A DNA stretch of 18,118 bases, taken from assembly GCA_023229385.1 (NCBI GenBank), contig JALNZI010000023.1:1-18118 (forward strand). Direction: 5' to 3'. Shown here in pieces: positions 14,459 to 18,118 of the stretch; positions within the stretch are counted from its first letter, which is position 1; each line of letters starts with the position of its first letter. Under the pieces are notes generated by a model that was given only the letters and a program-made list of their open reading frames with translations, ran no database searches and had not been told where the DNA came from. The position numbers and the translations under genes are program-made. The stretch is from Candidatus Omnitrophota bacterium. Lineage in GTDB: Bacteria; Omnitrophota; Gorgyraeia; Gygaellales; Profunditerraquicolaceae.

Positions 14459-14857
14459 ATGAAAACACTAAATGAGTATATTGAAGAATACATCAAATTA
14501 AATGAAGAAGATTTCTCAAATAATAAAATTGAAAAATTGAGAAATCATAATTTCAACCACACTGACGTAGTCGGAATATTTGAATCAATTGTGATGGATT
14601 TAAACAAAGGATGGTATCCAAATCATAAATCACCGGACTGGCCTGATTGGGGATACTGCATATATCATTCTGTTGTCAGAACTGGTGTTCATGTGTATCG
14701 TGGTGTACCCGCTGGTGGGTTCTGTTGGGATTTGTATCGTTCAGTTGACTTTATTAATAGATATATCGTAGCACACTCGATATTTAAATCTAAAGAACTT
14801 GTTGTGAAAGCTATTGAAATATGTGGAAAAGACTTTTTGAATCTTTTATTTGGGTAA
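14459..14857 (+). CDS. 132-aa paralogue 2 of the hypervariable family
   Basis: This protein is the same length as the copy at 9279 and shares its CTS-like leader (MKTLNEYIEEYI), WGYCIYH, AGGFCW and C-terminal FKSKEL...DFLNLLFG blocks. The central part (VVRTGVHVYRGVP, then DLYRSVDFINRYIVAHSI) is almost wholly different from copy 1. There is one extra codon before AGGFCW and one fewer after it, so the overall length is kept. Base composition of the patch is nearer to the genome average than in copy 1. Two Cys residues (WGYC and GGFC) and a third near the end (EICG) are kept in both copies. The function is unknown. It leads the plus-strand accessory operon, and the next ATG lies one base after its stop. 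Confidence 0.85.
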   Translation: MKTLNEYIEEYIKLNEEDFSNNKIEKLRNHNFNHTDVVGIFESIVMDLNKGWYPNHKSPDWPDWGYCIYHSVVRTGVHVYRGVPAGGFCWDLYRSVDFINRYIVAHSIFKSKELVVKAIEICGKDFLNLLFG

Positions 14858-14858
14858 A

Positions 14859-15116
14859 ATGAAAACGTTAACTAACCACATCGAAAATTCAGAAATCATT
14901 GGAACGACTGGTGTGTTGGTTGATTTCTTAAAAGAGAAACTAACCCAAGAAGAATGGAATGCATTGTGTATCATTCATAGGTTAGGAAATAGATTACAAT
15001 TGGGAATAAGATTTGATTGGAGTAGAAGTATTGATATTCGTGCTGCCAGCAGTGGTTCCCAAATAATAGATGAATCAGTTTTTCTGGAAAGAGAATGTAA
15101 AGTGTGCAATGTTTAA
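14859..15116 (+). CDS. 85-aa protein with the same MKTL leader
   Basis: The function is unknown. The frame is open from a TTG at 14850, but that lies inside the previous gene. The ATG at 14859, one base after the previous stop, gives MKTLTNHIENSEI, which echoes the MKTLNDYIEEYI leader of the two 132-aa proteins. The remainder is different: a helical LVDFLKEKLTQEEWNALCII, a beta-like QLGIRFDWSRSIDIR, then a Ser/Gly/Ala stretch and two closing Cys (ECKVCNV). A shared N-terminal signal on otherwise unrelated small proteins suggests a common destination, possibly the phage head. Coupling to the preceding gene implies they are made together. Confidence 0.75.
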   Translation: MKTLTNHIENSEIIGTTGVLVDFLKEKLTQEEWNALCIIHRLGNRLQLGIRFDWSRSIDIRAASSGSQIIDESVFLERECKVCNV

Positions 15117-15167
15117 AATTTATTTTATTTTTATATGATCAATTAAAAAAAACAACAATTAAACAAA

Positions 15168-15422
15168 ATGAAAGTAGTATTTAAAACAAACTTAGACGCA
15201 TATCAGATGAATTGTTTCCCTGATAATTTAACAATTCCACCAAGAATAGGTGAAACAGTATTGGTAAACGAATGTTTTGGTGAATATTTTAAAAATAAAA
15301 AACTCCCATTACGATTAGAAGTAGTAAATGTAACGTGGTGTGATGCAGGAGTTGTTTGTGAATTGTGGTATAATAAAACCGATGTTGCTTCTGCAAGGAT
15401 TAGCGGTGTAAATCTATTTTAA
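15168..15422 (+). CDS. Hypothetical 84-aa phage protein
   Basis: This small protein of unknown function has a mainly beta appearance: MKVVFKTNLDAYQMN, IPPRIGETVLVNECFGEYF, LPLRLEVVNVTWCDAGVVCELWYN, ARISGVNLF. The P-R-I-G-E-T-V pattern and the spacing of strands are reminiscent of short conserved hypotheticals of Bacteroidetes phages and prophages; I know of no function for them. It contains Cys at about 16, 36, 60 and 66 but no clear metal site. A 51-base gap precedes it, ending with the A-rich leader shared with the 9279 gene. No promoter is visible in that gap, so it is probably read from the 14406-14437 promoter. Confidence 0.75.
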   Translation: MKVVFKTNLDAYQMNCFPDNLTIPPRIGETVLVNECFGEYFKNKKLPLRLEVVNVTWCDAGVVCELWYNKTDVASARISGVNLF

Positions 15423-15504
15423 AATATTTTGACATATCAAACAACGATTAATTCATTCAATAACAACTTATTTTCGATTCGCAAATTGCAAATTAAATAA
15501 AATC

Positions 15505-15765
15505 ATGATGAAAAATTTAACATTAACACACCAACACAAGAATTATACAGAAACTCTCAACGCCGATTGTTTTGTAGCTCTTCCTAAATTTTCTCAACGG
15601 AATCCATTCATTCTTCTTTCGTGTAAAAATGTACACATTAACGAAGATGATGAAGATGTAGGAGGACACATAACAACCAATACAACTAATTTTGAATTAA
15701 ATCTGGATGAGATTGATCAATTAATTTCTGTACTAACTGAACTTAAAAAAAATAAATTCAACTAA
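15505..15765 (+). CDS. Hypothetical 86-aa protein
   Basis: The function is unknown. The sequence suggests beta strands (LTLTHQHKNYTETLNADCFVALP, FILLSCKNVHI), an acidic loop (NEDDEDVGG) and a closing helix (DEIDQLISVLTELKKNK). Starts at 15505 or 15508 are both possible (ATGATG). The 82 bases before it (15423-15504) are AT-rich and hold no gene. TTGACA at 15428-15433 is there, but without a matching second element. Its stop shares bases with the next ATG (TAATG at 15763-15767), so the two are translationally coupled. Confidence 0.72.
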   Translation: MMKNLTLTHQHKNYTETLNADCFVALPKFSQRNPFILLSCKNVHINEDDEDVGGHITTNTTNFELNLDEIDQLISVLTELKKNKFN

Positions 15766-16064
15766 TGCAAATTGAAAACGTCGGAAATATTACATACGAT
15801 TGTAGTAAATATTTTGATAACGGACAAACACCAACTGGTACGATATATTCAGATAGATTATTTCAATGGGATTCTAAAAAACACGATTGTTTGTGTAAAA
15901 AACATTTCGGAAACGAAAGTCAATATTGGTCGGGTCGTGAACCAAAAACAATTAAATTATTTTTACAAGAATATACAGACAATCAAAATCTTATTCTTTG
16001 TAGTATCGAAGAACTTGAAAATCATGCAATCGGATTTCCTTTGTGGAGATTTGAATATAAATAA
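15765..16064 (+). CDS. Hypothetical 99-aa protein with Cys/His-rich centre
   Basis: I do not recognise this protein's function. It contains PTGTIYSDRLFQWDSKKHDCLCKKHFGNESQYWSG (written here as separate motifs: YSDRLFQWD, KHDCLCKKHFG), a Cys-x-Cys with nearby His residues that could bind a metal, followed by a helix (IKLFLQEYT) and the end GFPLWRFEY. Together with Cys13 and Cys85 a zinc site is possible but not shown. Similar short proteins with a Y-S-D-R-L-x-Q-W-D block seem familiar from Bacteroidetes phages and prophages. It is coupled to the 86-aa gene through TAATG and followed by the peptidase-like gene after 15 bases. Confidence 0.72.
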   Translation: MQIENVGNITYDCSKYFDNGQTPTGTIYSDRLFQWDSKKHDCLCKKHFGNESQYWSGREPKTIKLFLQEYTDNQNLILCSIEELENHAIGFPLWRFEYK

Positions 16065-16079
16065 TTCAACTATAATTAA

Positions 16080-16541
16080 ATGTTTATGTCAACAAAAATT
16101 AAAACGTTTGAAGAATTGACAGAATTTTTAAACAAAATTCCAGCTATAAATTACGGTGGATGTGCAATTGCAGCTGTTACAATGTATCGTTGGTTAAAAA
16201 ATAATGATAAATTATCAGATGACACCGAAATTGTATATTGTTACAGAAGTGAATCTAATTTTGAATTTAATGATAAAGCGTTAAAATCAATTATCAACGA
16301 TCCACCCGAAAGTTGTTCTCATGCAGTACTACATCATAAAAACACTTATTATGATTCAGAAGGTGATTTGGGTAACAATTTTGTTGAAAAATATGATTTT
16401 ACACACCATATAAAAAATGAATCATTTGTAATTGAATCAATAAACAATGTCAATTATTGGAATCCCAGTTTTAAACGAGAAAAAGAAGTCAAAAAAATCA
16501 AAAAAACAACCGGTATAGTTTTATCGGTCATTGTGGTTTAG
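16080..16541 (+). CDS. Putative papain-fold cysteine peptidase-like protein
   Basis: This 153-aa protein has a possible Cys-His-Asp triad in papain-like order: NYGGCAIAAVTMYRWL (Cys27, at the start of a helix), then SCSHAVLHH (His near 83) and TYYDSEGDLGN (Asp near 91). The G-G-C at a helix start, H before a strand and Y-Y-D-S are typical of NlpC/P60- and transglutaminase-like families, but no specific family is recognised, so the activity is inferred. The C-terminus is basic then hydrophobic (KKIKKTTGIVLSVIVV), which might touch a membrane. The start is ATG at 16080 or 16086 (MSTKIK). The TAG stop overlaps the TAA of the oppositely oriented gp46 gene by 3-4 bases, with no terminator between. 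Confidence 0.6.
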   Translation: MFMSTKIKTFEELTEFLNKIPAINYGGCAIAAVTMYRWLKNNDKLSDDTEIVYCYRSESNFEFNDKALKSIINDPPESCSHAVLHHKNTYYDSEGDLGNNFVEKYDFTHHIKNESFVIESINNVNYWNPSFKREKEVKKIKKTTGIVLSVIVV

Positions 16542-18118
16542 TTCATATACAATGTACTATATAATCCATCTTTTCGTACTTCCAATGCACTGTCAACCAT
16601 ATCTCGTATTGTAGTTAAATGACTGACTATAAATACCCAATCAAACATTGTTTTCAGATATTCAAACAGTTGTACTAATGAATTTACATTATCAGAATCC
16701 AAATTCCCAAATCCTTCATCAATAATTAAAAAATTCGTTTTTGAAAGTGATGAATAATTTGCTAATGCTATTCTAACTGCTACTGATAACAAAAATTTCT
16801 CCATTCCTGAGATCAAATCAACCGACCATGATGTATTATTGTCATATGAAATTCTCATGTCAATTCCACCATCTTCCAATTTCATAATAAAATGAAAATT
16901 AGTAAGTTGATTCAATATGTTATTTGTAAGTAACTCAATTTGAGGAACTATTATATTCAACAACGAATATGGTAATCCATCTCGTTTTACAACGATTGAA
17001 TATAAATCATGTAATTTTTGTTGTTCGAGTAACTCGTGTAATTCAGTGTTTGCTTTTTCTATATCTATTAAATTTTGTTTTAATAAATTTATTTCTGAAT
17101 ATAATACAGTATGTTCTTTTTGTATTTTTTGTATTTTATTATTTAAATTATTTATATTTAATTGAATATCGGAAATTTTAATATTTAAACGTTTGTTCTC
17201 TTCAATTTGAAATAAATTATTATTATACCGTCCAATTGTTTTTTCAATTGTTATTTTAGAATTATTCAAGTCCAACGTTGAATTTTGTAATTTAATTTTT
17301 TCTTGATCTAATTTGAAAATTTCAGTATTTAATTCGATTTTCTTTTTATTTAAATCTTCTATATTTTTTATTTTAACAGGAACTAAATCATATGATTTTA
17401 AATTATTTATAATGTCATTGTATTTTGATAATGTTACATTATATTTTTCTTTATCTGTTGCATATTGTTTTTTTGTTTCAATTGCATCCTTGACAAATAT
17501 ATTATTCATACAATATTTACAATTTATATCATACTCAAGTTGACCAAGTTGATTCATTTTTTTTATTTTATGTTTTAAATCAACTTTTTTTGTTTCAATT
17601 TCTTTTTCATATTGTTGTTTTTTTAACAATATTGCATTTAACTCAGTTTCTTCTGTTTTTAACTTATCAATATCTCCTGCAATTGATAAATTATATTTTA
17701 TATCTGTTATTCTTTTGTTTTTTTCTTCTGTTTTATCTTGTATTTCTTGTTCTTTTTTTGCATTTGAAGATATTTGTTTTTTAATTTTAATCAATTGATC
17801 TTCATTTGAATCAATATCTATATTATCAATCAAACAATCAACAACAATTTTACTTTTATATTCAATTATTTCATTGTTATATTGTTGTAGTGTATCGTTT
17901 AATTCTCCAATTAATTTTTCTTTTTTGTTGTATGATGTATTTAATTCTTCTATTTTTAATTTCAATTCATTAGCATCGGAATATTTATTAGTTTTAGATA
18001 TATATGATTCTAAATTACCAACTTTATTATCTAAATCTCGTAATATATCAAGGTTGGATTGGTACAATTGTTCAAAGAAATTTAAGCCAATGAATCCCAT
18101 CAATATATCCTTTCTTTC
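16538..18118 (-). CDS. 46: gp46/SbcC/Rad50-like recombination nuclease subunit (3' part)
   Basis: This is the ATPase subunit of the gp46-gp47 (Rad50-Mre11-like) complex that resects DNA ends for recombination. The frame is open through the right edge: codons before the apparent TTG start still encode ERKDIL, which continues naturally into MGFIGLNFFEQL, the usual block just before the first coiled coil. The gene is therefore cut by the window, and its Walker A part lies outside. Numbering from the TTG at 18103: coiled coil, zinc hook INCKYC (Cys195, Cys198), second coiled coil, ABC signature LISGMEKFLLSVAVRIAL (430-447, with G-M in place of G-G), Walker B FLIIDE (458-463), D-loop GNLD and the H-loop VSH (493-495). 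The gp47 nuclease partner is not in the window. Confidence 0.93.
   Translation of the reverse strand, partial: ERKDILMGFIGLNFFEQLYQSNLDILRDLDNKVGNLESYISKTNKYSDANELKLKIEELNTSYNKKEKLIGELNDTLQQYNNEIIEYKSKIVVDCLIDNIDIDSNEDQLIKIKKQISSNAKKEQEIQDKTEEKNKRITDIKYNLSIAGDIDKLKTEETELNAILLKKQQYEKEIETKKVDLKHKIKKMNQLGQLEYDINCKYCMNNIFVKDAIETKKQYATDKEKYNVTLSKYNDIINNLKSYDLVPVKIKNIEDLNKKKIELNTEIFKLDQEKIKLQNSTLDLNNSKITIEKTIGRYNNNLFQIEENKRLNIKISDIQLNINNLNNKIQKIQKEHTVLYSEINLLKQNLIDIEKANTELHELLEQQKLHDLYSIVVKRDGLPYSLLNIIVPQIELLTNNILNQLTNFHFIMKLEDGGIDMRISYDNNTSWSVDLISGMEKFLLSVAVRIALANYSSLSKTNFLIIDEGFGNLDSDNVNSLVQLFEYLKTMFDWVFIVSHLTTIRDMVDSALEVRKDGLYSTLYMN

Larger units (their letters stand above)
14394..14857 (+). repeat. 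Direct repeat, right copy (promoter plus 132-aa gene)
   Basis: This is the second copy of the repeat at 9203-9677, same orientation. The promoter block from 14394 to about 14458 differs from the left copy by only one or two bases and the 11-base leader deletion. The coding parts diverge more, and most in the centre. The pair encloses 4.7 kb holding the whole baseplate block. Confidence 0.85.

Noticed and set aside
15772..16119. 115-codon plus-strand frame overlapping the 99-aa and 153-aa genes
   Set aside because: It is out of frame with both neighbours. The 99-aa frame has a TAATG-coupled start and better-looking protein motifs.
16539..16541. Possible recoding of TAG, as in some gut phages
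   Set aside because: Only two genes end in TAG, both at sensible protein ends, and no in-frame TAG interrupts any recognisable family. The standard code suffices.
16538..18103. TTG at 18103 as the start of a short gp46-like gene
   Set aside because: The frame is open to the window edge, and the upstream codons fit the family sequence, so the gene is cut by the window rather than truly lacking its N-terminal ATPase half.
1..18118. tRNA genes, CRISPR arrays, insertion sequences, and a reverse transcriptase
   Set aside because: No cloverleaf-like gap, regularly spaced repeats, transposase or reverse transcriptase motifs were seen on either strand. The gaps between genes are too short to hide most of these.

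Overview
The window reads as part of the genome of a large, AT-rich, contractile-tailed (T4-like) bacteriophage, most likely infecting a member of the Bacteroidetes. The phage call rests on a replication and recombination set (gp41/DnaB-type helicase, 5'-3' exonuclease, UvsX/RecA, gp32-type single-strand binding protein, family A DNA polymerase, gp46/Rad50-type subunit) together with baseplate genes (tube-cap-like protein, LysM protein, hub protein with a lytic transglycosylase domain). The host call rests on two perfect matches to the Bacteroidetes housekeeping promoter (TTTG, 20 bases, TAnnTTTG) and on A-rich leaders without Shine-Dalgarno sequences before most starts. The standard genetic code fits: TAA, TGA and TAG all end plausible genes.

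Layout. Positions 21-9182, minus strand, hold the replication module. In transcription order it is: a 163-aa protein, a small divergent family A polymerase, a 509-aa protein of unknown function (possibly nuclease-like), a 141-aa protein, SSB, UvsX, exonuclease, helicase and three small unknown proteins. Starts and stops mostly overlap or nearly touch, so this is one or two operons. Positions 9279-9677, plus strand, hold a lone 132-aa gene with its own host-type promoter. Positions 9683-14363, minus strand, hold the baseplate block: tube-cap-like protein, LysM protein, hub-transglycosylase. Positions 14459-16541, plus strand, hold an accessory operon. It starts with a paralogue of the 132-aa gene behind a near-identical promoter and continues with five small proteins, the last with a possible cysteine-peptidase triad. 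Positions 16538-18118, minus strand, hold the 3' part of a gp46/SbcC/Rad50-like gene that runs off the window.

The replication genes form a coherent machine: helicase, polymerase and SSB at the fork, 5' exonuclease for primer removal, and UvsX plus gp46 for recombination-dependent replication. The baseplate block builds the tail tip and cuts peptidoglycan during injection.

The most unusual part is the pair of 132-aa paralogues on the opposite strand, flanking the baseplate block as direct repeats of about 470 bp. Their N-terminal halves, C-termini and promoters are nearly the same. A central stretch is hypervariable, and in the first copy it is about 62% GC and strongly depleted in adenine inside a very AT-rich genome. 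Codon third positions there are conserved more than first and second positions, and most mismatches involve A. That is the pattern left by diversity-generating retroelement mutagenesis, or by strong diversifying selection. No reverse transcriptase or template repeat is visible here. The proteins also begin with a leader resembling the T4 capsid-targeting sequence.
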